Assembly: GCF_011947265.1 (NCBI RefSeq)
Contig: NZ_JAATHD010000008.1
Span: 62,001-126,000 of the forward strand
DNA length: 64,000 nt
Source of the DNA: Paenibacillus sp. HB172176
GTDB lineage: Bacteria; Bacillota; Bacilli; Paenibacillales; Paenibacillaceae
Direction of reading: 5' to 3'
The notes below the pieces were generated by a model that was not told the DNA's origin, searched no databases, and saw nothing but the letters and a program-made list of their open reading frames with translations. The position numbers were made by a program, and so were the translations under genes. Shown in pieces: positions 7,468-15,978 of the stretch. The first letter of the stretch is position 1. Each line of letters begins with the position of its first letter.

Positions 7468-9177
7468 CTATTCCGAGCCGGTCTTCTGTGTAATGCGGAA
7501 CACGACAAATTCAGCAGGCTTCACCGGCGCAACGCCGATTACGCAAATCAATCTGCCATTGTCGATATCGTCTTGCGTCATCGTCGAACGTCCGATCTCG
7601 ACATAGAAGGCTTCCGATGCGCTGGATCCGGCCAATGCTCCGTCGCGCCATACACGAGTCAGGAACGCGTCGATCGTCCGTTGAACGCGCGCCCACAGCT
7701 GCTCGGTATTCGGTTCGAAAACAACCCAACTGGATCCGTTCAGAATCGAGCCTTCCAGGAAGATGAACAGCCGTCTTACGTTAATATATTTCCACAGCGT
7801 GTTGGAGGAGCAAGTGCGAGCGCCCCATACGCGAATGCCTTGTCCCGTGAACGAACGAATCAGGTTGACTCCGGCAGGGTTCAAAATGTCTTGCTCGCCG
7901 TTGTTGTATTGCACGTCAAGTCCGACTACGCCGCGAAGCGTCTCGTTTGCAGGCGCCTTCTCCACGCCGCGCGTATTATCCGAGCGCGAATATACGCCCG
8001 CAATCGAACCGGATGGCGGAATGAAGATGTTGCGCTTGTCGAGCGGGTCGAATACTTGAAGCCATGGATTGTAAAGCGCGCAATAGCTCGAATCGAACAA
8101 ATCGCGATGAGCAAGCACGTCCTGCACCTTCGTCGCTTCTCGAGGAAGATCCAGAATCGCAAAGCGGCTTCCCAAGTTCTCGCAATGCGCAACCAGTGAT
8201 AACTGCACGTTCGGATCGGTCACGCCCGGAATGGCCATAATGCTGACAACATCGTTGTCGATAAACGCTTGAATGCCCGTTCTGCGGCCTGGACCCAAAT
8301 CTTCGCCGATGAAATCCGCAGGAGAGATGCTCTCCGCCGATCCGTCGCTTCCGCCGGACAAGCCGAATTCGAATGCCTTTGCTTCCTCTCCAGCGATTTG
8401 CAGGAACGGCGTTTGACCGGCTTCTTGAGCGCCGACGACAGTCAGATCGATCAGACCCGAACGGCCCGTAAGCTTCTCGATATAGTTAGGCGCTTCCGGA
8501 TTAAGCGAAGCCTTCTCGTAGGTTTCCGCTTCCGTGCCGTTAATGACTTGCAAGGTGAATTCGCTCGTTTGCAGCGTCTTCGTTGGAACAAGAGCGGTAT
8601 CCACGACATCGCCGCTCAGCGCTTCGGCAAGCTCGATTACCCCGTCATTAACCGCAACAACAGCATTCACTTGTTCCTCGGAACCATTCTGGAACACAAC
8701 GACATCGCCCGGATAGAAGCCGGATGCGTTCTTCACGCGATAACGGTTGCCGTCCAATGCTTCAAGAATCGGCGTTTTCGCTTTGCTCGCCGGCAGCAAC
8801 GCAATCTTGATTTGATTGCCCCATGCTCCGGGATTTTTGGCTGTAACGGACAGCACGGATTGCTGTTCTCCGCTTGCAGCCGCTTTTGCGTCGGAAGGAG
8901 CAACGCGCATGACATAGCAGCGGGAACCTCCGTTTAAGAAAAATTGATTAACCGCGTAAGCCAAATAGCGATACGGACCGAAAGCATTCTCGGAAAGGTA
9001 GGACCCGTAAATTCTTCCGAAATCTGCGGGACCCGTAATAAGTTGCGGCAAGCCGGCAGCAGGTCCACGGGCAGCGAGACCGATAAAACCTGCAGTGCTT
9101 GTGCTGACTCCGTCAAGCGGTTTGGCGCCGCTCTCGAATTCCTCGACATAGACGCCAGGCGATAAATACTCAGCCAT
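7468..9177 (-). CDS. Contractile tail sheath protein
   Basis: A 569-residue sheath protein, first gene of the visible injection-system operon. The N-terminus 'EYLSPGVYVEEFESGAKPL' followed by 'VSTSTAGFIG' is the family hallmark. The C-terminal third (from about residue 380: 'NIFIPPSGSIAGVYSR', then 'GVNLIRSFTGQGIRVWGART', 'NVRRLFIFLEGSI') is the conserved core with the linker strands that mesh subunits. The middle 90-380 is the variable surface domain. Contraction of this protein drives the tube through the target envelope. The start at ATG 9177 has AGAGAGGAG upstream, and that site can pair with an upstream TCCTCTCT (separate entry). Confidence 0.96.
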   Translation of the reverse strand: MAEYLSPGVYVEEFESGAKPLDGVSTSTAGFIGLAARGPAAGLPQLITGPADFGRIYGSYLSENAFGPYRYLAYAVNQFFLNGGSRCYVMRVAPSDAKAAASGEQQSVLSVTAKNPGAWGNQIKIALLPASKAKTPILEALDGNRYRVKNASGFYPGDVVVFQNGSEEQVNAVVAVNDGVIELAEALSGDVVDTALVPTKTLQTSEFTLQVINGTEAETYEKASLNPEAPNYIEKLTGRSGLIDLTVVGAQEAGQTPFLQIAGEEAKAFEFGLSGGSDGSAESISPADFIGEDLGPGRRTGIQAFIDNDVVSIMAIPGVTDPNVQLSLVAHCENLGSRFAILDLPREATKVQDVLAHRDLFDSSYCALYNPWLQVFDPLDKRNIFIPPSGSIAGVYSRSDNTRGVEKAPANETLRGVVGLDVQYNNGEQDILNPAGVNLIRSFTGQGIRVWGARTCSSNTLWKYINVRRLFIFLEGSILNGSSWVVFEPNTEQLWARVQRTIDAFLTRVWRDGALAGSSASEAFYVEIGRSTMTQDDIDNGRLICVIGVAPVKPAEFVVFRITQKTGSE

Positions 9178-9185
9178 GTGTGATC

Positions 9186-9238
9186 TCCTCTCTGGAACAA
9201 TATATGTATTAGGTGACAGCAGAGAGGAAGTCCTCTCT
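9186..9238 (-). promoter_or_regulatory. Sheath mRNA leader with complementary segment able to mask the ribosome site
   Basis: The leader contains AGAGAGGA/TCCTCTCT as a near-perfect palindrome (9221-9228 and 9231-9238). In the minus-strand RNA the TCCTCTCTG segment (9228-9220) is also an exact 9-base complement of CAGAGAGGA (9194-9186), which includes the sheath Shine-Dalgarno sequence. Two mutually exclusive pairings are therefore possible, one of which would hide the ribosome site. Regulation by this structure is inference from base complementarity. Confidence 0.5.
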
Positions 9239-9358
9239 CAACCCCAAAACCATTGCTATGCGCAGCATGAACGGTCAGCTCTGCCGCGGTGAAACGCCAA
9301 TTCCGTATGTAATAGATTCTTGATGCGGGACCATAAACTCATAAATCTCATTTTCTTG

Positions 9359-9410
9359 CAAAAAAAAAAGAGGCAGAACCTATAAATAGTATAGCTGTTC
9401 TGCGTCTCTC
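9359..9410 (-). terminator. Rho-independent terminator after the phosphatase gene
   Basis: On the minus strand a stem made of GAGACGCAGAAC and GTTCTGCCTC (9409-9370) is followed by a run of about nine Ts (9369-9361). It ends transcripts from the Rsb-type operon and separates them from the sheath operon. The remaining spacer 9178-9535 holds the sheath leader and presumably its promoter, which I could not place with confidence. Confidence 0.85.
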
Positions 9411-9535
9411 TGACTAGAATATTCTATCTGTTTTTGTCATTTTTTTTGATTCTATCAAACATTATGTCGAAAACCGGACTTTTCACCGCGTTGTCTGCTG
9501 CGAAAACGATTTTCCGAAGGGGTTAGCCGCTGCCG

Positions 9536-10768
9536 CTATCTTCGCATCAGGCATAGAACCGCGATGTCGTCGGATTGCGGAGCGCCGTCGGCGAACATGA
9601 ACACATCCATGAGAAGCGCGTCGATGATCTCCGCGCTGGAATATTGGGAGGCAAGTCCCAGAAAACGCTCCAATCGATCAACAGAATATTGCTCCTGCTG
9701 GGCATTCTCCGCCTCGGTTATGCCGTCCGTATAAAGCACGAAGCGATCACCTTGCTCAAGCAAAACGGTTTCGTTCGTATAGGTGAATTCCGGAAACGCG
9801 CCAAGCGGTATGCCCTTCGTTAACTTGACCGGGAGCACGGCGCCGTTCGCCTTCACGATAAAAGGCGTGCAATGGCCGCCGTCGCTCAGAGTCACCTCGC
9901 CAGTCGCGATATTGAGTACGCCGCATACGATCGTCGCGAACAATTGCGCGTTATTGTTGCACAGCTCGTCATTGACGTTCTCCAGCAGTTCTCCCGGCGT
10001 AAGCTTCGCGTTCATGTTTCCTTTGAGAAGCGAAAGCGTCATCGCCATGAACAGCGCCGCCGGTATGCCTTTGTCGGATACATCGCCAAGCGTGAAGAAC
10101 AAATGCTCTTCATCGATTTTGTAGAAATTATAGAAATCTCCGCCCACTTCCTTCGCCGACTTCAGCAAAGCGCACACATCGAACGGCTCGTTTGCCGAGG
10201 GCATCGTCGTCGGCAGAAAGCTGAGCTGAATGCTCCCCGCAATCTGCAGCTCGCTCTCGAGTCTCTCCTTCATCGCGGTAGCTGATTGAAGCTCGTGGAC
10301 GGATTGCTCCAGGGACTCATACATACGAGCGTTGTCGAGAGCAAGCGCCACAGGAGCAGTGAAGCTGTGAAGCAACTCGACATCCTCCTTACGGAAGGAG
10401 GAATGAGTATTGGTATTGACGGCTTGCAAGAGTCCCAGCTCGCGGCCTCGCGCCTTCATTTGCATGATTACGCTTCGTCCGTCGACAGTCGCCGCGCCCG
10501 GCATGCCGTCCGCCGAAAGCTCGCTGGATGCCGCAATTTCTCCCGGCACGAAGGAGAGCATAACCTGATCCGAACGCACGAGCTGCTTCGCCGCTTGCTC
10601 CGCCTTCCGCAGAAGCTCCTCTTCGCTTCGGACGGCATGAACCTCGTTGCTGAGCCGGAACAGCTTATCCGCGCGTTCGAGCCTTTCGGTCAATTTGCGG
10701 TTTCGATACGCCATATAGGCCGCCGCCCCCAGTCCTGCGACAGCAAGGACGATATACATTTCATTCAA
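9536..10768 (-). CDS. GAF-SpoIIE type PP2C serine phosphatase (RsbU/RsbP-like)
   Basis: A 410-residue protein. A short hydrophobic N-terminal anchor (about residues 5-20) is followed by a helical region, a GAF-like domain (about 40-170) and a SpoIIE-type PP2C phosphatase domain (about 190-408). Metal-binding motifs are intact: KEVGGDFYNF, TLGDVSDKGIPAALFMA, LSDGGHCTPF, LYTDGITEAEN and QSDDIAVLCL. Such enzymes dephosphorylate STAS anti-anti-sigma factors in response to a signal at the sensor domain. The adjacent upstream genes encode exactly that STAS partner and its kinase. The start is TTG 10768 after GGAAAGGCGG; ATG 10759 is an alternative. A terminator follows at 9359-9410. Confidence 0.93.
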   Translation of the reverse strand: MNEMYIVLAVAGLGAAAYMAYRNRKLTERLERADKLFRLSNEVHAVRSEEELLRKAEQAAKQLVRSDQVMLSFVPGEIAASSELSADGMPGAATVDGRSVIMQMKARGRELGLLQAVNTNTHSSFRKEDVELLHSFTAPVALALDNARMYESLEQSVHELQSATAMKERLESELQIAGSIQLSFLPTTMPSANEPFDVCALLKSAKEVGGDFYNFYKIDEEHLFFTLGDVSDKGIPAALFMAMTLSLLKGNMNAKLTPGELLENVNDELCNNNAQLFATIVCGVLNIATGEVTLSDGGHCTPFIVKANGAVLPVKLTKGIPLGAFPEFTYTNETVLLEQGDRFVLYTDGITEAENAQQEQYSVDRLERFLGLASQYSSAEIIDALLMDVFMFADGAPQSDDIAVLCLMRR

Positions 10769-10806
10769 GAGCAGAACCGCCTTTCCAACTTAATCTGCGC
10801 GAACAT

Positions 10807-11151
10807 TCAATGGGCTGCTCCCAGTTTTTCCAGCGCTTCTTCCTTCGTAGCGGCCATCTCCAGTATATTCGTGAAGCCCGACATCTCGAATACATCGTAG
10901 ACCTGCTCGCCCAGACACGCGCACACCATGCGGCCCTTGCTCGCTCTGAGCTTCTTCGCCGCCACCAGCACAACGCGCAGACCCGCGCTGCTTATGTATT
11001 GCAATTCGCTGAAGTCGAAGATGAACTGCTGCTTTCCCTCTGCCAGCAGTTGCAGGAATGCCTGCTCCGCGGTCGTCGCGTTGTTGCCGTCCAATCTGCC
11101 TTCCAGCGGAAATACCGTAACGCCTTTCCATTCATGCGCTTCCAAATTCAT
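10807..11151 (-). CDS. STAS-domain anti-sigma factor antagonist (RsbV/SpoIIAA-like)
   Basis: A 114-residue single STAS domain. The conserved loop ISSAGLRVVLVAAK lies at residues 53-66; Ser54/Ser55 are candidates for the regulatory phosphoserine, since SpoIIAA and RsbV are phosphorylated in the equivalent D-S-S/T-G loop. When dephosphorylated it would capture the anti-sigma kinase and free a sigma factor or other target. It lies between the kinase gene (11171-11614) and the phosphatase gene, 19 bases from the former, with AGGGGG before the ATG. The three make a complete partner-switching set apart from the sigma factor. Confidence 0.93.
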   Translation of the reverse strand: MNLEAHEWKGVTVFPLEGRLDGNNATTAEQAFLQLLAEGKQQFIFDFSELQYISSAGLRVVLVAAKKLRASKGRMVCACLGEQVYDVFEMSGFTNILEMAATKEEALEKLGAAH

Positions 11152-11170
11152 TCTCGCATCCCCCTGTCAT

Positions 11171-11614
11171 TTAGCCAATCTGATTCTTGCTCATCAAGAT
11201 GCAGTTCTTGCCGTCGTCGTATTCATAGCTGACGGCATCCATTAACCGTTTCACGAAAAAAATGCCCAATCCGCCGATCGGACGTTCGTCCACATCCATA
11301 TCAAGCTGGGAAAGCGGATCCGCCTCCTGCAGCGGATTAAAGGGAACCCCGTCGTCTCGAATGCTGATTCGCACGCTCTCCGGCGAAGCCTGGACTCCGA
11401 TCTCGATTTCATGCTCGCCTCCTCCGGGAAAGCCGTAATTGATAATATTCACTACGATTTCTTCGCAAGCGAGCGACAAATCCAGAATGGATCGTTCGGA
11501 CCAGCCTGCCGATGCGCCTATCTCTTCCAACTGTTCATTCAATTGTTGAAGAGCATCCAAACGGTTATCAAGCTTAATCAATCTATCGATCTCAACTCGC
11601 TTCTCGTTCGACAT
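11171..11614 (-). CDS. Anti-sigma factor / serine kinase (RsbW/SpoIIAB-like GHKL ATPase)
   Basis: A 147-residue GHKL ATPase. The N box LSLACEEIVVNIINYGF (about residues 47-63), the G1-type box RDDGVPFNP and the G2-type GGLGIFFVKRLMD are intact, so ATP binding and kinase activity are likely. RsbW-type kinases phosphorylate their STAS antagonist and sequester a sigma factor. The start ATG 11614 has GGAGGGGG upstream. No sigma factor gene adjoins; the target may be encoded elsewhere, or it may be a non-sigma partner as in BtrW-type secretion control (inference). Confidence 0.92.
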   Translation of the reverse strand: MSNEKRVEIDRLIKLDNRLDALQQLNEQLEEIGASAGWSERSILDLSLACEEIVVNIINYGFPGGGEHEIEIGVQASPESVRISIRDDGVPFNPLQEADPLSQLDMDVDERPIGGLGIFFVKRLMDAVSYEYDDGKNCILMSKNQIG

Positions 11615-11790
11615 TCACAGCCCCCTCCATTCATCCGACATTCCGCGGCTTCAAGCATTTTCCCTTCTTACAACAAGAATTTCTACATGGAGACGACTTA
11701 TCCTGCCGAGGAGGTCGAAAAAATGCCGCTTTTGTCGAAATTCCACAGTTGCCCGCTCCGCCTTATGAGGGCGTGTCTGAATACTCCGCC

Positions 11791-12642
11791 CTAATCTGTA
11801 TCAAAAACTTTGCCGGAAATTCGAACCAGCGTTCCTTGCTTCTCTGCTCGATCGACACCAACCCTCCAGCCTCGCTCCTGCGCCCTTTCCTCCATCATTT
11901 TCAGGCCGTAGGCTCCCTTCTTCCGCTTTCTCTCGTCAGTTATGCCGATGCCGTCGTCTTCGATGCTGCACTCGAAAAGCGTTTGCTCCTCATCGACAAA
12001 CCTGGCCTCAATCCGGACATGACTCGCTTCCGCATGCTTCTGCACGTTCATAAGCGCCTCCTGCATAATGGCGAGCAGTTCAATCTTCTCCTTCGAAGTG
12101 AACATAGCATCCGGCAATTGCCAATTCACTTCGGCAATAATGCCTCCGCTATGCTCCAGCTCCTCCGTCCAACGGTGAATGCTCTGCAGCCAAGCCGAGT
12201 TCGTCGGCTGTGGAGCCGTATGCAAATTGGCGATCGATTGCCTCACATCATCGTTCACATGCCGTACGGTTTTGCGAATCACTTCCAATGTTTCAGACGC
12301 ATCCGTCTCGTTCTTCGCACGGCCGAGCTTGTCCAGCTTCACCGACAGCATGAACAACGATTGCGAAATTCCGTCATGAAGCTCTCTGGCCAGCTGCTCA
12401 CGCTCCTCGAAGGCGGCTTTCAGCACCCTCTGCCTGTTCAACGATTCCTGCATATGCTCCAGCCTCGCGAACAAAGCTCTAAGCAAGGTCAGCGTAACGA
12501 GAAACACAAATACGGGAGCCAGGTAGTTGCCCAGCTTCATCGAGATATAAGGAAGAAGAAAGACATGTCGAACATATTCCCACACGCCAATCACAATGGT
12601 AGGAATCCATAGAATAAACCATTTCAGCCATTTGTAAGACAT
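11791..12642 (-). CDS. Orphan sensor histidine kinase (HisKA_3/NarL-LiaS type)
   Basis: A 283-residue kinase with two N-terminal membrane segments (about residues 7-25 and 40-60), a short coiled linker, a HisKA_3 dimerisation motif (EEREQLARELHDGISQSLF, phospho-His near residue 89) and a HATPase domain (IMQEALMNVQKHAEASHV; DDGIGI; GLKMMEERA). Kinases of this type normally partner NarL/LuxR-type regulators, but none is adjacent. It starts 17 bases after the CopD-like gene on the same strand and is probably co-transcribed with it, so it may sense copper or envelope state, or signal to a distant regulator. Confidence 0.9.
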   Translation of the reverse strand: MSYKWLKWFILWIPTIVIGVWEYVRHVFLLPYISMKLGNYLAPVFVFLVTLTLLRALFARLEHMQESLNRQRVLKAAFEEREQLARELHDGISQSLFMLSVKLDKLGRAKNETDASETLEVIRKTVRHVNDDVRQSIANLHTAPQPTNSAWLQSIHRWTEELEHSGGIIAEVNWQLPDAMFTSKEKIELLAIMQEALMNVQKHAEASHVRIEARFVDEEQTLFECSIEDDGIGITDERKRKKGAYGLKMMEERAQERGWRVGVDRAEKQGTLVRISGKVFDTD

Positions 12643-12659
12643 CTCGACTCACACCTTAA

Positions 12660-14159
12660 TTACCGATTATCGAACGGAACCTCTCTGGCGATCGACTCGC
12701 CGTCTTTTGTCGTAATCACAATTTCCGCCAGCCAATCTCCGACGGAATCCAAATCCACTCCCGTTGCCCGATAGTTCGTTTCCGTAAAGCCGGGAAAGGC
12801 GAATTCCGCCTCCAAATCCAGCTTCTTCAATTCGACCTGAACGGACTGCTTGCCGGTCTTTCCCTGTTCTTGCAGCAGAAGCTCGACCGATTGAGGCTCG
12901 CCTGACGCTTCGGGAAGCCATACGGTGAAGGTAACGGTATTGGGACCTATGGCATTCGGTTCCACAGACAAGGTATAATGCAGCTTCTCGCCCATTTGAT
13001 GATACTTGAACGGCTCGCTGTACGGCTCAGGGCTCAAGGTCGTGAATACGCCTGCCGCAATCAGCACAGCGGCGAGAAGAACGCCGTCCAGCTTCAGCAG
13101 ACTTCCCTTCGGCAGCTCGCGCCGTTTCACTCTGAGGCGAAGCAGGAAGCCGACGACAACGATGACGAGCACGAAGGCGGATTTCGCAATCAGAAAGCCG
13201 CCCCATGCGGTATGGAACAGATATCTCCAAGACGGCAGGATCGCCCATGTCATGAAGCTCCCGCTGACAATCAATACGAGCAGCGAAAGCCAAACGATTG
13301 AAGCGAACCGTTCGGCAAATCTGCCTGTTTCTTTGCGATCCTTGAACCACAGCAGCAAGAGCAGTACAATGCCTGCCGTCCATACCGAAGCGCAGATCAG
13401 GTGGATGAAGTCGGCGGCAATCGCATAGGTTCGCTCATTCGCCGCAGCGGGATGTCCATTGAAGCTCTCCGCCCCGAGCAGCAGCAGAGACCATAACAGC
13501 TTTGCAGCGCTTGGCAGCTTTAACACAAGAAAACCCGCCAGCGACAAAATCAGCACGGCCGCCCACGAACGGCCCGAGGTCGTTTCTGTCAGAACGGAAC
13601 TCCACTGCTCCGCTCCGCCGCCGAGCTCGGTAACCAAATCGTTTATCTGCAGGAAAACATGCGCGATTGCTGTCAGCATAAACCCTCTTATCGCGTAAAG
13701 CTGCCATTTGTTCAGCATCTCCTGTTGTACGGCAGAACGATTGATGAAGGTCAAATTGGCATGCAGAAACAGCCCCGAAGCCGCGAGCAGCATGAAATAA
13801 TAGACGATTCTAACCGCATAGCGCAGAAATTCTTCCGCGGAAAGGCCGCTTTCCATGCCCTCATGCTCCATACCGGGCATATCCGGCATATCCTCCATGC
13901 CTTCCATGCCTGACAGCGCTCCACTGCCGGACATCCCCTCCATTCCCTGCATAGTGGACGCGGCTTCCGCATGTATATGCGAAAATGGGACGCAGCCGAT
14001 TAATACAATGATTCCCAACAGCATTGCAAGTCCTAATGATAATGAACGCTTCCTGTCCCTTCTACCCAGCAACTCTTTCCCACTTCCTTTGCGCAACCGT
14101 TCCGCTAGTATCGGCGGTCTTATTCTGTTCACCATCATAACATAATAAAGCCGAAGCAT
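12660..14159 (-). CDS. CopD-like copper-related membrane protein with Met-rich segment
   Basis: A 499-residue integral membrane protein. After a hydrophobic segment (about residues 41-58) comes a Met-rich stretch with repeated GMEGM, DMPDMPG and MEHEGM units (about 69-104), typical of copper-binding extracellular loops. About eight transmembrane segments follow, including CopD-family features 'SVWTAGIVLLLLLWF' and 'AERFASIVWLSLLVLIVSG', then a soluble C-terminal domain (about 385-499). CopD/YcnJ proteins take part in copper uptake or tolerance. The long start at 14159 has a weak ribosome site; TTG 14072, preceded by AAAGGAAG and giving a normal basic signal-like N-terminus (MLGRRDRKRS), may be the true start. 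Confidence 0.82.
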   Translation of the reverse strand: MLRLYYVMMVNRIRPPILAERLRKGSGKELLGRRDRKRSLSLGLAMLLGIIVLIGCVPFSHIHAEAASTMQGMEGMSGSGALSGMEGMEDMPDMPGMEHEGMESGLSAEEFLRYAVRIVYYFMLLAASGLFLHANLTFINRSAVQQEMLNKWQLYAIRGFMLTAIAHVFLQINDLVTELGGGAEQWSSVLTETTSGRSWAAVLILSLAGFLVLKLPSAAKLLWSLLLLGAESFNGHPAAANERTYAIAADFIHLICASVWTAGIVLLLLLWFKDRKETGRFAERFASIVWLSLLVLIVSGSFMTWAILPSWRYLFHTAWGGFLIAKSAFVLVIVVVGFLLRLRVKRRELPKGSLLKLDGVLLAAVLIAAGVFTTLSPEPYSEPFKYHQMGEKLHYTLSVEPNAIGPNTVTFTVWLPEASGEPQSVELLLQEQGKTGKQSVQVELKKLDLEAEFAFPGFTETNYRATGVDLDSVGDWLAEIVITTKDGESIAREVPFDNR

Positions 14160-14250
14160 GCGCGGCTCGCCCTATTTCAATTCAATCGGTTTGTTATGTT
14201 ACAATGACAGGAAGCTTCATGAAATTTGTTCTGAAGGAGGATGTACACGA

Positions 14251-15630
14251 ATGGCAAGCCAGACAGGTGACATTGTACAACAATCATTGGATACGTTAAT
14301 GGAGGAACCATCCTTTCTGCCGCAGGTGCAAGAGGAGCAGCGGAAGCAAGTATTCCAGTCGCTAGCCGCAATTCTTTCAACTCCGAACAAAATTAATAAA
14401 GCGTTTCTTCGCGTAGCTCTCTGCGACGGCAAGGTGCTTCGCATTCCTGCCTTTCGCGTTCAGCATAATGACACATTAGGGCCCTACAAAGGCGGCATTC
14501 GATTCCATGAATCCGTGAATGAAGACGAGGTAATCAACCTTGCGGCGCTCATGACCTTGAAGAACGCGCTGCATGATGTGCCGTTCGGCGGAGGAAAGGG
14601 CGGCGTCGTCCTTAATCCTCGCAGCTATCCCGAGAAGGATCTCTACCAAATCTGCAAGAAATATGTGCAATATTTCACCGATGTGCTCGGACCGGACAAG
14701 GATATTCCCGCGCCAGACGTCGGCACGAGCGAGCGCGAAATGGATTGGATGATGGCCGAATATAAGAGCATTCATCCGGGCAAGCCTTATTTGGGAAGCT
14801 TCACAGGCAAGAGCGTCGTCAGCGGCGGCTCGCTCGGAAGAAGAGAAGCGACGGGCAAAGGCGTATACTTCACCTTTCGTTATCTGCTTCACGACTTCAT
14901 CAAGGATAACCAGAGCTGGCTCTCCAGCGGTGACAATGTGTTCGCCCACACCGCGCTTGACCATATGGACAAACATCTGACCATCGCAGTGCAGGGCTTC
15001 GGCAATGTTGGCTCCGTCGCTGCGCTCGAAGCCTACAAATGCTCGTTCCTACATAATAAAGTCGTCGCCGTCAGCGATCGGAATGTCACCTTGTACAGCG
15101 AAGAGGGGCTCGATATTCCTTCGCTCATCGACTATATCAGCTCTCATCGGGGAGATCTGCCGACGACTGACGAGCAGCTGCAGGCGCTTGGCATCAGCGC
15201 CGTCATCAAGAGCCGCGAAGAAGTGCTTACGATGGACGTTGATGTACTTATTCTTGCCGCGCTGGAGGATCAACTGCATAAGGATAATGCGGATCAGGTC
15301 AAGGCAAGAATTATTGTGGAAGGCGCGAATGCCCCGATCACAGGCGAGGCGGATCAGCTGCTTTCGAAGAAGGGCGTCGTCATCATCCCGGATATTCTCG
15401 CGAACGCAGGCGGCGTAATCGTATCCTATTTCGAATGGCTTCAGGATCGCGAGACGATCTTCTATATGGAAGATGAGGTATACAAGCAATTGTTTGCCAA
15501 AATGCAAAAAACGATGGTTAGCATTCTGCCGGCTTATTTCGCAGATCCGCTGCCGCTCAGACAGAATTGCTACGTGCATGCTGTAAGGAAGCTTTCCGCA
15601 TCTCTGTATCGGCAAGGAAAGCTGTACTAA
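14251..15630 (+). CDS. Glutamate dehydrogenase (Glu/Leu/Phe/Val dehydrogenase family)
   Basis: A 459-residue enzyme interconverting glutamate and 2-oxoglutarate with NAD(P). The substrate motif YKGGIRFH, the catalytic-lysine motif VPFGGGKGGVVLNP, PAPDVGTSEREMDW and the dinucleotide-binding VQGFGNVGSVAA are all present. An insertion of about 25 residues before the Rossmann domain is unusual relative to B. subtilis RocG/GudB. The start ATG 14251 is set by AAGGAGG at 14234-14240; longer in-frame readings extend over the divergent CopD promoter region. A possible promoter is TTTCAA (14176-14181) and TACAAT (14200-14205). It is probably co-transcribed with the small gene at 15667. Confidence 0.93.
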   Translation: MASQTGDIVQQSLDTLMEEPSFLPQVQEEQRKQVFQSLAAILSTPNKINKAFLRVALCDGKVLRIPAFRVQHNDTLGPYKGGIRFHESVNEDEVINLAALMTLKNALHDVPFGGGKGGVVLNPRSYPEKDLYQICKKYVQYFTDVLGPDKDIPAPDVGTSEREMDWMMAEYKSIHPGKPYLGSFTGKSVVSGGSLGRREATGKGVYFTFRYLLHDFIKDNQSWLSSGDNVFAHTALDHMDKHLTIAVQGFGNVGSVAALEAYKCSFLHNKVVAVSDRNVTLYSEEGLDIPSLIDYISSHRGDLPTTDEQLQALGISAVIKSREEVLTMDVDVLILAALEDQLHKDNADQVKARIIVEGANAPITGEADQLLSKKGVVIIPDILANAGGVIVSYFEWLQDRETIFYMEDEVYKQLFAKMQKTMVSILPAYFADPLPLRQNCYVHAVRKLSASLYRQGKLY

Positions 15631-15666
15631 TTCCCATCAGGTTGAACACACGGAGGAGAAGCAAGG

Positions 15667-15978
15667 ATGGAAATGGAGAGTATCCCTTTAAAAGCGTTGG
15701 AAATCACGTATGGCTCCTATGACTTTGCCCCTATAAGCTTTCAGAAGGCGGAGCTTGTCATCGTGACCGATTACGGCGACAAACTCTGGTATATCGAAAT
15801 CGACGGAGTCGCGGAGAGCGAGCTGCTTCGGTCGTTCAGCTTGAGAGAGGATATCGAGGTGGTCGTCACCGCTGTGCTTGCAAGCGGCAGCAGCCTTCGA
15901 GGCAAGGGCTATTTCCACGCGAATGAACCGCATCAGGCAGCCGCCATTCGGGGAGACGGCGAGCTGATTCGCCTGTAG
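15667..15978 (+). CDS. Uncharacterised 103-residue protein
   Basis: I do not recognise this protein. It is small and acidic, without signal or membrane segment, and looks like a beta-rich single domain ('AELVIVTDYGDKLWYIEIDG', then 'EVVVTAVLASGSSLRGKGYF'). It begins 36 bases after the glutamate dehydrogenase stop with GGAGG 10 bases before ATG 15667, so it is likely translated from the same mRNA. There is no clear terminator between the two. Confidence 0.65.
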   Translation: MEMESIPLKALEITYGSYDFAPISFQKAELVIVTDYGDKLWYIEIDGVAESELLRSFSLREDIEVVVTAVLASGSSLRGKGYFHANEPHQAAAIRGDGELIRL

